This document shows positions 42,408 to 50,476 of a DNA stretch of 50,488 nucleotides, in pieces (the first letter of the stretch is position 1; each line of letters starts with the position of its first letter). The position numbers and the translations under genes were made by a program. This stretch comes from Phoenicibacter sp963592435. Lineage in GTDB: Bacteria > Actinomycetota > Coriobacteriia > Coriobacteriales > Eggerthellaceae. The notes under the pieces are model-generated. The model was not told the origin of the DNA. It did not search any database and worked only from the letters and a program-made list of their open reading frames with translations. Location: contig CAVAWT010000011.1 in assembly GCA_963592435.1 (NCBI GenBank), positions 1 through 50,488 of the forward strand. Direction: 5' to 3'.

Positions 42408-44006
42408 ATGACAGTCAAAATTGAGATAGATGAATCAAAAGTGATCGAGGCTGAAGAGTCGCAGACTCTCCTTGAAATTTTGTTGCAGGCAGGAGAATTT
42501 GTTGATAACCCATGCAACGGCATGGGAACCTGTGGCAAATGCAAAGTCAAAATTTTAAAGGGCGAGTGCACTCCTTTGACAAGAGAAGAAAAGGGCAGAT
42601 TAAAGCCAGAAGAAATCGAAGATGGAGTGCGACTCTCTTGCATGACAAATCCAAAAAGTGATTTGAGTGTGCAACTGTTGCAGAAAAAACTCGAGCACAA
42701 AGTGTTGACGACAGGAAAAATGCCCGAATTTGAGCGCGACGAAAATTTGAGCGGTTTTGGTTTTGCAATTGACATTGGAACGACGACGGTCGTTGCATCT
42801 TTGGTGAATTTGGAAACAGGAGAGGAGCTCAGCAACTCTTCTGACATAAATGCGCAAAAGCATTTTGGTTTAGATGTTTTGACGCGAATAACTTATGAAT
42901 TTGAACATCCCGACACTGGAGCAAAAGAGTTGCAGGAGGCGATTGTCGGTTCTCTCAACTCTATGATGATTGAGGCTTGCAAGCAGGCGAAGGTTAATGT
43001 TAAACATGTTCAAAAAATCAACGTTGCAGCAAACTGCACGATGATGCACATGCTTTTGGGAGTCGACGCGCGATCAATCGGCACAGCTCCCTACAAGCCA
43101 GCTTTCAGAGAAGCGCAAACCTTGAAAGCGAAAGACATTGGCTTAAAAGGTGCAGATGACTGTGTTCTTTATTGCTTGCCTCACGTTTCGTCCTACATCG
43201 GAGCCGACATCGTTGCTGGAGCTTATGTTTGTGAAATGCAGAAATCGACAGACAACGAGCTTTTCATCGACATCGGAACAAACGGCGAAATTGTTCTTGC
43301 GAAAGGAGGCAAGCTGTTCAGCTGTTCATGCGCAGCAGGTCCTGCTTTGGAAGGCATGAACATATCATGCGGAATGAGAGCTGCAACTGGGGCAATTGAA
43401 GAGTTGAGGATCAAGCGCGACAAAGTTGAGTTTGACACGATCGGCGACGCCGCGCCAGAAGGAATTTGCGGAAGTGGCATTTTGGCTGTCATCCGTGAGT
43501 TGATCGTGACAGGAATCGTCGGCAAGAGAGGCGTTTTTGTCAAGCTCGACGACCTTGAAGAAACCGACTGGAGACGAAACCACATTCGTTTAAACGGCAC
43601 AAAGCGTGAACTTGTTATTTGTGAAGATCCTGAGATAATCGTCACTCAAAGCGACGTTCGACAAGTTCAGATGGCAAAAGGAGCAATACTTTCAGGCTTT
43701 ATGGCGCTTTTGCAAGAGGCAGAAATAGAAATGGAAGACCTTGACAAGGTGTTTATCGCTGGTCAGTTTGGAGCGCATTTGTCTGTCGACTCGCTTGTCG
43801 GTTCAGGAATTTTGCCAGCATGCGTTCAAGATAAGCTTGTTTATGTTGGAAATTCGTCGAAGACTGGTGCCTACATGACTCTTTTGAGCGAAAAAGTGAA
43901 AAAAGAAATTGAAGAGTTAGCAAACGAAATCAGCTATCTCGAACTTTCCAACCTTGAGAATTATGATAGACTCTATTCGGATTGCATGATGTTTCCCGAG
44001 TTCTAG
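42408..44006 (+). CDS. corrinoid-protein reductive activator (RamA/RACE type)
   Basis: This 532-residue protein has an N-terminal [2Fe-2S] ferredoxin domain with Cys36, Cys42, Cys45 and Cys78 (CNGMGTCGKC and LSC). An ASKHA-type ATPase region follows (GFAIDIGTTTVVASLVNLETG, ELFIDIGTNGEIVL, FIAGQFGAHL). Such proteins use ATP and low-potential electrons to reduce inactive Co(II) corrinoid carriers to Co(I). The ATG at 42408 lies ten bases after AGGAGAG; a TTG at 42399 is too close to that site. It closes the methyl-transfer part of the operon. Confidence 0.95.
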   Translation: MTVKIEIDESKVIEAEESQTLLEILLQAGEFVDNPCNGMGTCGKCKVKILKGECTPLTREEKGRLKPEEIEDGVRLSCMTNPKSDLSVQLLQKKLEHKVLTTGKMPEFERDENLSGFGFAIDIGTTTVVASLVNLETGEELSNSSDINAQKHFGLDVLTRITYEFEHPDTGAKELQEAIVGSLNSMMIEACKQAKVNVKHVQKINVAANCTMMHMLLGVDARSIGTAPYKPAFREAQTLKAKDIGLKGADDCVLYCLPHVSSYIGADIVAGAYVCEMQKSTDNELFIDIGTNGEIVLAKGGKLFSCSCAAGPALEGMNISCGMRAATGAIEELRIKRDKVEFDTIGDAAPEGICGSGILAVIRELIVTGIVGKRGVFVKLDDLEETDWRRNHIRLNGTKRELVICEDPEIIVTQSDVRQVQMAKGAILSGFMALLQEAEIEMEDLDKVFIAGQFGAHLSVDSLVGSGILPACVQDKLVYVGNSSKTGAYMTLLSEKVKKEIEELANEISYLELSNLENYDRLYSDCMMFPEF

Positions 44007-44019
44007 GTGGTAGGTTTTA

Positions 44020-44784
44020 ATGTCTTCAAAAAGAATGTCAAAAAAACGCAGAGCACTTCTGTCTTCAACGGTGGCACTTTGCCTCGTTTCTTGTTGCTTT
44101 GCTTTTTTTGCGCTCATTTCTGAAGTGCCACAAAATGCAGTATCTGCCCTAGGCGACTCGGTTCAGCAATCGACTCAAAGTTCATCAAATGAAACAAAAA
44201 ATGAGCAAGCAAAAGAAGAAAGTGTTGAAAGCCAGTCCAGCGGTGAAGACAAAAAAATAGAGTCAACTTCAACCCAAGAAAGCAGCGATGACACTAAATC
44301 TGAAGAAGTTGCAACAGAACAAAGTGTTTCTTCGAGTGACAGCAAAGCGGAGTCGGGGAAGACACAATCAGGAAAGACTCAAGAAAAAAGTTCAAAAACT
44401 TCTGAAAGCAAAACTGACACAAATAAGGACGCAAGTTCATCGACTGACGAACAAAAGAGCGAAGACACAAAAGAGGACTCAAATGAGATAACGATAACTG
44501 TTGAGGTGACAGGGTCTGGTTATGCAGATGTGTCAGGCGGAGGGACGTTTACGCTTGACAAAGGCTCGAATGCCTACGATGCGTTGAAAGCATGTGGTCT
44601 GAGCATTAACGCAAGCACAACGCAATATGGCATCTATGTTTCCGCTATCGAAGGATTGGCAGAAAAAGAGCACGGACCGACCTCTGGCTGGCTCTATTCT
44701 GTCAACGGTGTCACGCCAGGCACTGCGTGTTCAAACTACAAATTGTCGGACGGAGATGTCGTGAAGTGGTTCTACGTTGCATAA
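44020..44784 (+). CDS. secreted DUF4430 protein, probable corrinoid-binding partner of the ECF importer
   Basis: This 254-residue exported protein has a basic N-terminus and a hydrophobic segment (13-33). That segment contains LVSC at 22-25, a possible lipobox, although the hydrophobic run continues past it. A low-complexity Ser/Glu/Lys/Thr linker covers about residues 46-155. The C-terminal DUF4430 domain (ITVEVTGSGYADVSGGGTF to WFYVA) is related to the beta-domain of transcobalamin. Its place directly before an ECF transporter and after B12-dependent genes supports capture of cobalamin at the cell surface. The start follows AGGTGG. The 3' end overlaps the next gene by 8 bases. Confidence 0.75.
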   Translation: MSSKRMSKKRRALLSSTVALCLVSCCFAFFALISEVPQNAVSALGDSVQQSTQSSSNETKNEQAKEESVESQSSGEDKKIESTSTQESSDDTKSEEVATEQSVSSSDSKAESGKTQSGKTQEKSSKTSESKTDTNKDASSSTDEQKSEDTKEDSNEITITVEVTGSGYADVSGGGTFTLDKGSNAYDALKACGLSINASTTQYGIYVSAIEGLAEKEHGPTSGWLYSVNGVTPGTACSNYKLSDGDVVKWFYVA

Positions 44785-45646
44785 GTCCGCCTTCGATATC
44801 TTTCACCCCGCAATTCCAACAACACTTTTTGCTTGCATAATAATAAGCGTTATGTGCGCTTTTCATCCTTTTTACCTTCTGATATCCCTTTTTGTTGGCA
44901 TAACCTATTCATCATATCTTTTTGGAGTTAAATCGACTTGCAAATCGCTTGCATGGCAGCTCCCCTTTGCGTTAATCATCTGCGCCATAAACCCATTCTT
45001 TTCGGCTTCTGGCTCAACGCTTCTCTTCAATGTCGGTCTTCGCGCGATCTACCTCGAATCTTTGATTTATGGCCTCTGCATGGGGATAATGCTAATTAGT
45101 GCCCTCATATGGTTTAAATGCACTTTCGCAATCGTTGACATTGACAAAATAACAACTCTTTTCTCCAAATTTCTGCCGTCGGTGACGCTGATGACTTCGA
45201 TGGCGATGAGACTCGTTCCAGAGTTTTTGAGACGTGGCAAAACTATTTCAAACGTTCAGGCTGCTTGCACATCGGCAAACATTAATGAGGGTAAAAAGCA
45301 AAAAAAGACTTCTGGTGCCTTTAGAAACATCACAGTGCTCATGGCTTGGAGCATGGAAGATTCGCTTTTGGCTGCAGACTCGATGAAAATTTCAGGTTGG
45401 GGGAGTGCGCCCAAGAGGACAACTTATCAACTAATCCGATTTCGGGCTAGAGATGCTTTTTTCCTCATTTTGATTCTTGTCACATTTTGCGTGAGTGCGT
45501 TTTTTGTTGTTAATAAATTAAACACGTTTAGTTTTTATCCAACAATCACTCCTTTTATGGTCGACTTGACGAGTGTGCCATTTGTTGTTCTGCTGTTCTT
45601 GCCATACGTTTTAGAAGTTTATGACGCAGTTTTTATGGGAGATTAA
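44777..45646 (+). CDS. ECF transporter transmembrane (T) component
   Basis: This 289-residue membrane protein of the CbiQ/EcfT family has about six helices. The coupling-helix motif (AMRLVPEFLRRGKTISNVQAA near residue 140 and SMKISGWGS near 205) fits EcfT proteins that link S components to the ATPases. The TTG start at 44777 overlaps the DUF4430 stop, and no ATG is better placed. The ATPase gene begins 6 bases after its stop. Confidence 0.9.
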   Translation: MHKSAFDIFHPAIPTTLFACIIISVMCAFHPFYLLISLFVGITYSSYLFGVKSTCKSLAWQLPFALIICAINPFFSASGSTLLFNVGLRAIYLESLIYGLCMGIMLISALIWFKCTFAIVDIDKITTLFSKFLPSVTLMTSMAMRLVPEFLRRGKTISNVQAACTSANINEGKKQKKTSGAFRNITVLMAWSMEDSLLAADSMKISGWGSAPKRTTYQLIRFRARDAFFLILILVTFCVSAFFVVNKLNTFSFYPTITPFMVDLTSVPFVVLLFLPYVLEVYDAVFMGD

Positions 45647-45652
45647 CAAGAA

Positions 45653-47059
45653 ATGAGTGACACGATGATAGAGTTAAAGGGCTTTTCGTTTGCCTATCCA
45701 AATTTTAAAAAGCAGTTAAAAAAAGTTAATTTTACTGTCAATCGTGGTGATTTCGTTTTGCTCTCGGGAGGGACTGGAACAGGAAAAACGACACTTTTGC
45801 GCTCTATTTTGGGAAGTGACTACATAACAGGCACCGCAAAAGGAAAAATTGAAGTTGGAACAGACAAAATTGGATATGTTGCTCAAGAGATCGAAAGCCA
45901 GCTTGTTTGCGACACCGTGTGGCACGAAATTGCATTCGGGCTAGAGAACAGAGGAGTTGAGCAATCTTTGATGAGAAGGCGAGTCGCCGAAGTGTCTTCT
46001 TTTTTTAACATCGATTCTTGGTTTCGGCGAGAGATCTCTGAGCTTTCAGGTGGACAAAAACAGCTCGTTAATCTCTGCCGTGCCCTCGCTGTTGGACCGG
46101 ATTTGCTTTTGTTGGATGAGCCAACGTCGGAACTCGATTCTGTTGCAGAAAAAAACTTCCTGCATGCGCTCTTTCGCCTCAACAGAGAACTCGGGATGAC
46201 GATTGTTGTTTCAACTCATTCTCCACAAGTGATGACAGAATATGCTAACCGATTATTTAACATTGAAAATTGTCATGTCGAAGAAATCCCAATTGAAAGC
46301 CAGAACCTGTCTGCACGTTTCTTTGAAACACATTCAGAATGCACGCCCTCCATCAAAAGAAACACATGCGTGGAGGTGAGAGATGCCTATGTGAGATGGT
46401 CAGCAGACGCTGATTATGTTTTGAGAGGTCTTGACTGCAATTTTAAAGAGGGAACAATAAACGCAATCGTCGGCGGCAATGGCTCAGGAAAATCAACACT
46501 TCTTTTGGCGGTTGCTGAAATTCTTAAACCCAGGCGCGGTAAAGTTAAAAACATTTTTCACTGCAATCAAGTCTACTTGCCTCAGCATCCATCAGCGCTT
46601 TTCGTCACTGACACTGTCTTTGAAGAGTTAAAAGAATGGCAAGGCTCTTGTGGCTATACTGATGAGGAAGTTAAGAAAGCTTTAAAGACGGCTGGATTGA
46701 GTGAGCGGAGAGATGTTCATCCAAACGACTTGTCGGGAGGGCAGAAGCAACTTTTGGCATTGTCAAAAATTATGCTGACGAATCCAAAGTTGATTTTGCT
46801 TGACGAGCCAACGAAAGGTCTAGATGCTCATTATCGACTACAAGTCGCAAAGATGATCAAGTCTCAACAGCAAAAAGGAGCGACGGTAATTTTTGTCACT
46901 CATGATTTTGAGTTTGCAGCTTTGGTGTCAGACACGATCTCTCTCGTTTTTGATGGAAGCATCGCAGCAAGCGAAAGTGCTTCTGACTTCTTTAAAAACA
47001 ATCTTTTCTTAAAGCCTCAAAAGAGTGCTTTCTTTGACATCTGTGAGTCCACTTTTTAA
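45653..47059 (+). CDS. ECF transporter ATPase with two fused ABC domains
   Basis: This 468-residue protein fuses two ABC ATPase domains. Domain 1 has GGTGTGKTT, LSGGQKQ, LLLLDEPTSELD and an STHSPQ switch. Domain 2 has GGNGSGKST, LSGGQKQ, LILLDEPTKGLD and a VTHDFE switch. All catalytic motifs are intact in both. It replaces the usual separate EcfA and EcfA' subunits. It powers the adjacent S component and could also serve queT at 29.7 kb. Confidence 0.95.
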   Translation: MSDTMIELKGFSFAYPNFKKQLKKVNFTVNRGDFVLLSGGTGTGKTTLLRSILGSDYITGTAKGKIEVGTDKIGYVAQEIESQLVCDTVWHEIAFGLENRGVEQSLMRRRVAEVSSFFNIDSWFRREISELSGGQKQLVNLCRALAVGPDLLLLDEPTSELDSVAEKNFLHALFRLNRELGMTIVVSTHSPQVMTEYANRLFNIENCHVEEIPIESQNLSARFFETHSECTPSIKRNTCVEVRDAYVRWSADADYVLRGLDCNFKEGTINAIVGGNGSGKSTLLLAVAEILKPRRGKVKNIFHCNQVYLPQHPSALFVTDTVFEELKEWQGSCGYTDEEVKKALKTAGLSERRDVHPNDLSGGQKQLLALSKIMLTNPKLILLDEPTKGLDAHYRLQVAKMIKSQQQKGATVIFVTHDFEFAALVSDTISLVFDGSIAASESASDFFKNNLFLKPQKSAFFDICESTF

Positions 47060-47063
47060 TTTG

Positions 47064-47753
47064 ATGTCAAAAAGAATTGCCAACAACATAATTGATGTTT
47101 TGTGCTTGATTTCTGTTCCTGCAGTGCTTGTTGTTTGTGCTGTCTTAAACATTGAAAACTCAGCAATTTTGACGCTCGTTGTCTCATGTGTCGCCCTTGT
47201 TTTGTTCATGCTCGGTTTTGAAAAGGGGAGACCATCTCTCAGGCAAATTGTTCCGACGGCGACGCTAGGTGCGCTCGCAGCTGCTGGCAGGATTCTTTTT
47301 GCGCCGATACCTGATTTTAAACCTGTCAGCGCCATATGCATCATCTCTGGTGTCATTTTTGGGCGTCGATCTGGCTTTCTCGTTGGCTGTCTTGCTGCGC
47401 TTGTGTCAAACTTTTTCTTCGGTCAAGGTCCATGGACTCCTTGGCAGATGTATGCATGGGGGACGATTGGCTATCTCGCAGGCGTTTTTAACGACGTGGG
47501 TCTATTTTCCAAAAACTGGATCATATATGTTTTCGGATTTCTGTCAGGGATTTTCTATGGCTTCATCTTAAACAGCTGGTACATCATCGGATTCGTCCAC
47601 CCACTGACGCTTGAGTCTGCAATCCTCACATATGGAGCAGGACTCATTCTCGACTTGATTCACAGTGTCGCAACTGTCGTCTTTCTCCTCGTTTTGTTCA
47701 AGCCGTGGAAAAAGAAGCTCATCCGCATTCGCAACAAATATATCACAAAGTAA
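47064..47753 (+). CDS. ECF transporter substrate-binding (S) component, CbrT-like
   Basis: This 229-residue membrane protein has about six helices of the ECF S-component fold. The pattern AAGRILFAPIPDFKPVSAICIISGVIFGRRSGFLVGCLAALVSNFFFGQGPWTPWQMYAWGTIGYLAG resembles the cobalamin-type (CbrT) S components. With the DUF4430 gene, ABC genes and B12-dependent enzymes upstream, corrinoid uptake is the favoured role. The ATG at 47064 lies 4 bases after the ATPase stop; GTG and TTG codons between 47025 and 47061 are alternatives and no ribosome binding site decides it. The unit ends at repeat R4. Confidence 0.8.
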   Translation: MSKRIANNIIDVLCLISVPAVLVVCAVLNIENSAILTLVVSCVALVLFMLGFEKGRPSLRQIVPTATLGALAAAGRILFAPIPDFKPVSAICIISGVIFGRRSGFLVGCLAALVSNFFFGQGPWTPWQMYAWGTIGYLAGVFNDVGLFSKNWIIYVFGFLSGIFYGFILNSWYIIGFVHPLTLESAILTYGAGLILDLIHSVATVVFLLVLFKPWKKKLIRIRNKYITK

Positions 47754-47766
47754 ACTCATCCAATAA

Positions 47767-47819
47767 CAAGGGGTCTGACCCCATGGTTTCCCCAGCGCAC
47801 AAGGGGTCTGACCCCATGG
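47767..47819. repeat. REP-like palindromic repeat R4
   Basis: AAGGGGTCTGACCCCATGG and a second GGGGTCTGACCCCATGG stand 33 bases apart, in reverse orientation relative to R2 and R3, with the linker GTTTCCCCAGCGC between them. A gene remnant begins at its right edge. Confidence 0.85.
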
Positions 47820-47822
47820 AAG

Positions 47823-47912
47823 GTGATTGAAAAGGACAAGGAAGTTGCACTTTTCTCCATGCAATTTCAGCGCGTGAACCCAACGAATAGGTTCTGGGTG
47901 TTCTTCCCTTAG
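47823..47912 (+). pseudogene. 3' remnant of an unidentified gene
   Basis: Directly after repeat R4 an open stretch codes for 29 residues (beginning VIEKDKEVALFSMQF and ending NRFWVFFP) before TAG at 47910-47912. The composition looks like real protein, but it has no start, no ribosome binding site and no family I can name. I infer the tail of a gene whose front was lost at the repeat. Confidence 0.4.
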
Positions 47913-47996
47913 CTGTTGGCTAAGATTCTGAGAGTTTGTTAGTTCTAAAATTCTTTTTGTCATCGTAAGTTACTAATTTTAAAAGGGAGGAAAAAG

Positions 47997-48659
47997 ATGG
48001 CAGAAGAAAATCTAAGTCAAGAAACACCGCAAGTTAAGAAAACATCAGGCCTTGGAGTGACCGCGTTAGTCCTCGGCATCGTTGGAATCGTCGGGTCTTG
48101 GATCCCAATCCTCAACAACATTTCTGCTTTTGTTGCAGCGCTAGGAGCGATTTTTGGCATTATCGCTATCATCGTCATCTCGAAGTCAAAAGGCACTAAA
48201 GGCGGAAAAGGGATTGCCATTGCAGGCACAATTGTTTCTGTTGTTGCAATTGTTGTTGTTTTGGCAACGCAAAGCATGTATGGCAAAGCCTTAGATAGCG
48301 CTTCAGAATCGCTCGACAAAGCAACTGGAAGTGCGACTGAGGAAATTTTGAACAAGGATGTCACAGTCGATTTTGGCACGTATACCGTTAACACTAAAGA
48401 CTACGGTTCTGGAGTCACTTCGAAAGAGGGATACTTGGCGGTTACTGTTAAAAACTTGACTTCTGAGTCAAAATCCTATTCGATTCAAATGGAGGCCGTG
48501 GACGCATCAGGTAACAGGATCGAAGATGGATATGTGTATGTAAACAATCTTGCCGCTGGACAGTCAAAAACCGAAAATGTTTTCCAAGGGTTCACCGATG
48601 AAAGCATATCTAAATTTGATGGAGCCACTTTTAAAATTGTTAAAGCGAGCCAGTACTAA
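47997..48659 (+). CDS. DUF4190-type membrane protein with extracellular FxLYD-like domain
   Basis: This 220-residue protein has a cytosolic N-terminus and two helices (about residues 20-38 and 42-62) around a short turn. A third helix at about 72-92 leads into an extracellular beta-sandwich (TVDFGTYTVNTKDYG...GYLAVTVKNLTSESKSYSIQMEAVDASG) like FxLYD/DUF5067 domains. The start follows GGGAGG. The function of these surface proteins is not known. A terminator overlaps its stop codon, so it is a single-gene unit. Confidence 0.7.
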   Translation: MAEENLSQETPQVKKTSGLGVTALVLGIVGIVGSWIPILNNISAFVAALGAIFGIIAIIVISKSKGTKGGKGIAIAGTIVSVVAIVVVLATQSMYGKALDSASESLDKATGSATEEILNKDVTVDFGTYTVNTKDYGSGVTSKEGYLAVTVKNLTSESKSYSIQMEAVDASGNRIEDGYVYVNNLAAGQSKTENVFQGFTDESISKFDGATFKIVKASQY

Positions 48660-48707
48660 TCAATAGTTAGGCACGCTAACCCCACTTTTTAGGCTGATTA
48701 GTTTTTG
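48655..48707 (+). terminator. intrinsic terminator after the DUF4190-type gene
   Basis: ACTAATCA (48655-48662) pairs with TGATTAGT (48695-48702), followed by TTTT. A second small hairpin (GTTAG with CTAAC) sits in the loop. The left arm overlaps the stop codon of the upstream gene. Confidence 0.65.
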
Positions 48708-48763
48708 CTTTTGGTAAAATGATTACGCACAAGCAAAAAGCAAGATTCGAGAAGGGGAGTTGC

Positions 48764-49189
48764 GTGCCACTTACCAATGAACTTTTAAATGAAATTGTCA
48801 ACACCTCATCGCTCGATAATTTTTTCGCTACAAATCACGTTAGTAAATACACCCTAGAAGACTACCTTGCAATTCTCATTGAGAGCAAGGATTTGAAGCA
48901 AGCTGACGTCATTCGCAAAGCTGGCGTTAACTACACCTATGGTTATGAAATTTTCACAGGCAGAAAAACTTCACCATCGCGAGACATTGTTATCATGCTT
49001 GCACTTGTTATGAATTGCAATTTGGACGAAACAAACAGGCTGCTTAAAATCTCAAATAACTCAGAGCTTTATTCAAAAAGCAAACGCGACGTGATTTTAA
49101 TTTACGCAATTTTGCATGGATATTCAATTGTTAACACGAATGGAGAATTGCACCGTTTTGGTCAGAGCTTGCTTGGTGAAGAGAAATGA
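48764..49189 (+). CDS. XRE-type helix-turn-helix regulator coupled to a kinase
   Basis: This 141-residue protein has a helix-turn-helix near its middle (DYLAILIESKDLKQADVIRKAGVNYTYGYEIFTGRKTSPSRDIVIMLALVMNCN), followed by a helical tail. GTG at 48764 is preferred because AAGGGGAG stands just upstream. An ATG at 48719 would lie in the TAAAAT that is the probable -10 element. Its stop overlaps the kinase start as ATGA. A repressor or kinase target is the natural inference from coupling. Confidence 0.8.
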   Translation: MPLTNELLNEIVNTSSLDNFFATNHVSKYTLEDYLAILIESKDLKQADVIRKAGVNYTYGYEIFTGRKTSPSRDIVIMLALVMNCNLDETNRLLKISNNSELYSKSKRDVILIYAILHGYSIVNTNGELHRFGQSLLGEEK

Positions 49190-50334
49190 GTGAGATGTCG
49201 CTAGACGATGAAATCGCTGCGTATGACGATGACAGCCAGTGGGAGGTAATTGAAACTTTTAAGCAGACAAACGAAGAGACGACGCAGAAAGTTATCAAGA
49301 TAACATCAGACGAGGCACATCCAACGCAGTTCATCAGAAAAGAATTTTCTGAAAAATCAAGGCAGGGGACAGCGTATGCGAAAGTTTGGCAGGAACAACA
49401 AAAGGGAAGATTCCTTAAACATTGCCCAAGAATCGTTGATTATTATGAATATGGGTGTCGCCGAGTTGTCATTTTGGAATATGTAGAGGGTGAGACGCTT
49501 GAGCAATATGTCAGAAACAATGAGCTAACAAATGGGCAAATAAAACAAGTTTTTTCTGATGTTTGTGATGCTGTGAGTGAGCTCCACACAACCTTTGAAC
49601 AGCCCCTCATTCATCGCGACTTGAAGCCAACAAACATAATTGTTAAAGATGGGGAGGTTGCAATAATTGACCTTGGCATTGCGCGGTTTCAACGAGGCGG
49701 AATAACTCCAGACACAACCCAGTTCGGCACGCCAGCATTTGCGCCACCAGAACAATATGGGTTCGGAGAGACATCAGTTGAGAGTGACATTTACGCTCTG
49801 GGGATGGTGCTTTATTTCATGTTGACAAAGAAGTTGTCCAGCACTCCATTATGTGACAATCCTGCCATCAAAGAGGAGATCCCTTCTGAGTTTCATGAAT
49901 GTCTCTTGAAAGCGACTTCGTTTGATCCGAAGCAACGCTTCCACACTGTAAACGCTTTTAAATCATCGTTAAACAACGCTAAAATAAAGAACTTTTCGAT
50001 ACATTTAGATAAGCAAAAGGTTAGGCGTATTGCTGGTAAAATTTGGAATTCGATCGTCATTTTTTTCTGGTTAGTGACATTTTTCGTGGCCATGTCAGCC
50101 ATCGTCAACCCAACCGAGGAAGCAGCGACCTACACTTTGGCAAACAGGATTGTCTCCTACGTTGGCGTTGTGGTGGTGCCGTTTACTATTTTCTGTTTCA
50201 TCCTTCTTGACAAAGCGCGCCTAAAAGAAAGGTTTTCGAAGCTGCGTTGTCTGACTTGGAAAAAGTTGGCCTTGCTCGTTTTGATTGCATTCATCATCAT
50301 GATGGTCTCAGCCGTGTTGACCAATTTCCTCTAA
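49186..50334 (+). CDS. membrane-bound Ser/Thr protein kinase (Hanks type)
   Basis: This 382-residue protein has an N-terminal kinase domain. It shows the ATP-anchoring Lys52 in FIRKEF, catalytic loop HRDLKPTN (143-150, Asp145), the metal-binding DLG (162-164) and an activation segment ending FGTPAFAPPEQYG. The glycine-rich loop is not recognisable. Three membrane helices follow (about 287-307, 323-345 and 359-380) with no extracellular sensor such as PASTA. The ATGA overlap with the XRE gene couples their translation. A phosphorylation link between the two is inferred, and the signal is unknown. Confidence 0.9.
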   Translation: MSEMSLDDEIAAYDDDSQWEVIETFKQTNEETTQKVIKITSDEAHPTQFIRKEFSEKSRQGTAYAKVWQEQQKGRFLKHCPRIVDYYEYGCRRVVILEYVEGETLEQYVRNNELTNGQIKQVFSDVCDAVSELHTTFEQPLIHRDLKPTNIIVKDGEVAIIDLGIARFQRGGITPDTTQFGTPAFAPPEQYGFGETSVESDIYALGMVLYFMLTKKLSSTPLCDNPAIKEEIPSEFHECLLKATSFDPKQRFHTVNAFKSSLNNAKIKNFSIHLDKQKVRRIAGKIWNSIVIFFWLVTFFVAMSAIVNPTEEAATYTLANRIVSYVGVVVVPFTIFCFILLDKARLKERFSKLRCLTWKKLALLVLIAFIIMMVSAVLTNFL

Positions 50335-50400
50335 GCCTTTAAACCTAAAAACTAAAACCTAATCCCTAAACCCTAATTTGCTGTATAATAATTCATGAGC

Positions 50401-50476
50401 GCGCCCGTGGCTCAACGGATAGAGCATCGGACTTCTAATCCGGCGGTTGCAGGTTCGAATCCTGCCGGGCGCACCA
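50401..50476 (+). tRNA. tRNA-Arg (anticodon TCT)
   Basis: Acceptor arms GCGCCCG (50401-50407) and CGGGCGC (50466-50472) pair fully. The D-loop, the anticodon loop CTTCTAA, and the T arm GCAGGTTCGAATCCTGC are standard. The discriminator A and an encoded CCA close the gene. A TATAAT at 50384-50389 lies 11 bases upstream. Confidence 0.97.

Noticed and set aside
112..47819. The repeats as a CRISPR array
   Set aside because: The units are palindromic pairs scattered over 47 kb, not regularly spaced repeats with spacers, and no cas gene is present.
50337..50378. Telomere-like CCCTAAA runs before the tRNA gene
   Set aside because: The units are irregular and few, in an ordinary bacterial intergenic region next to a tRNA promoter. 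Most likely chance low complexity.
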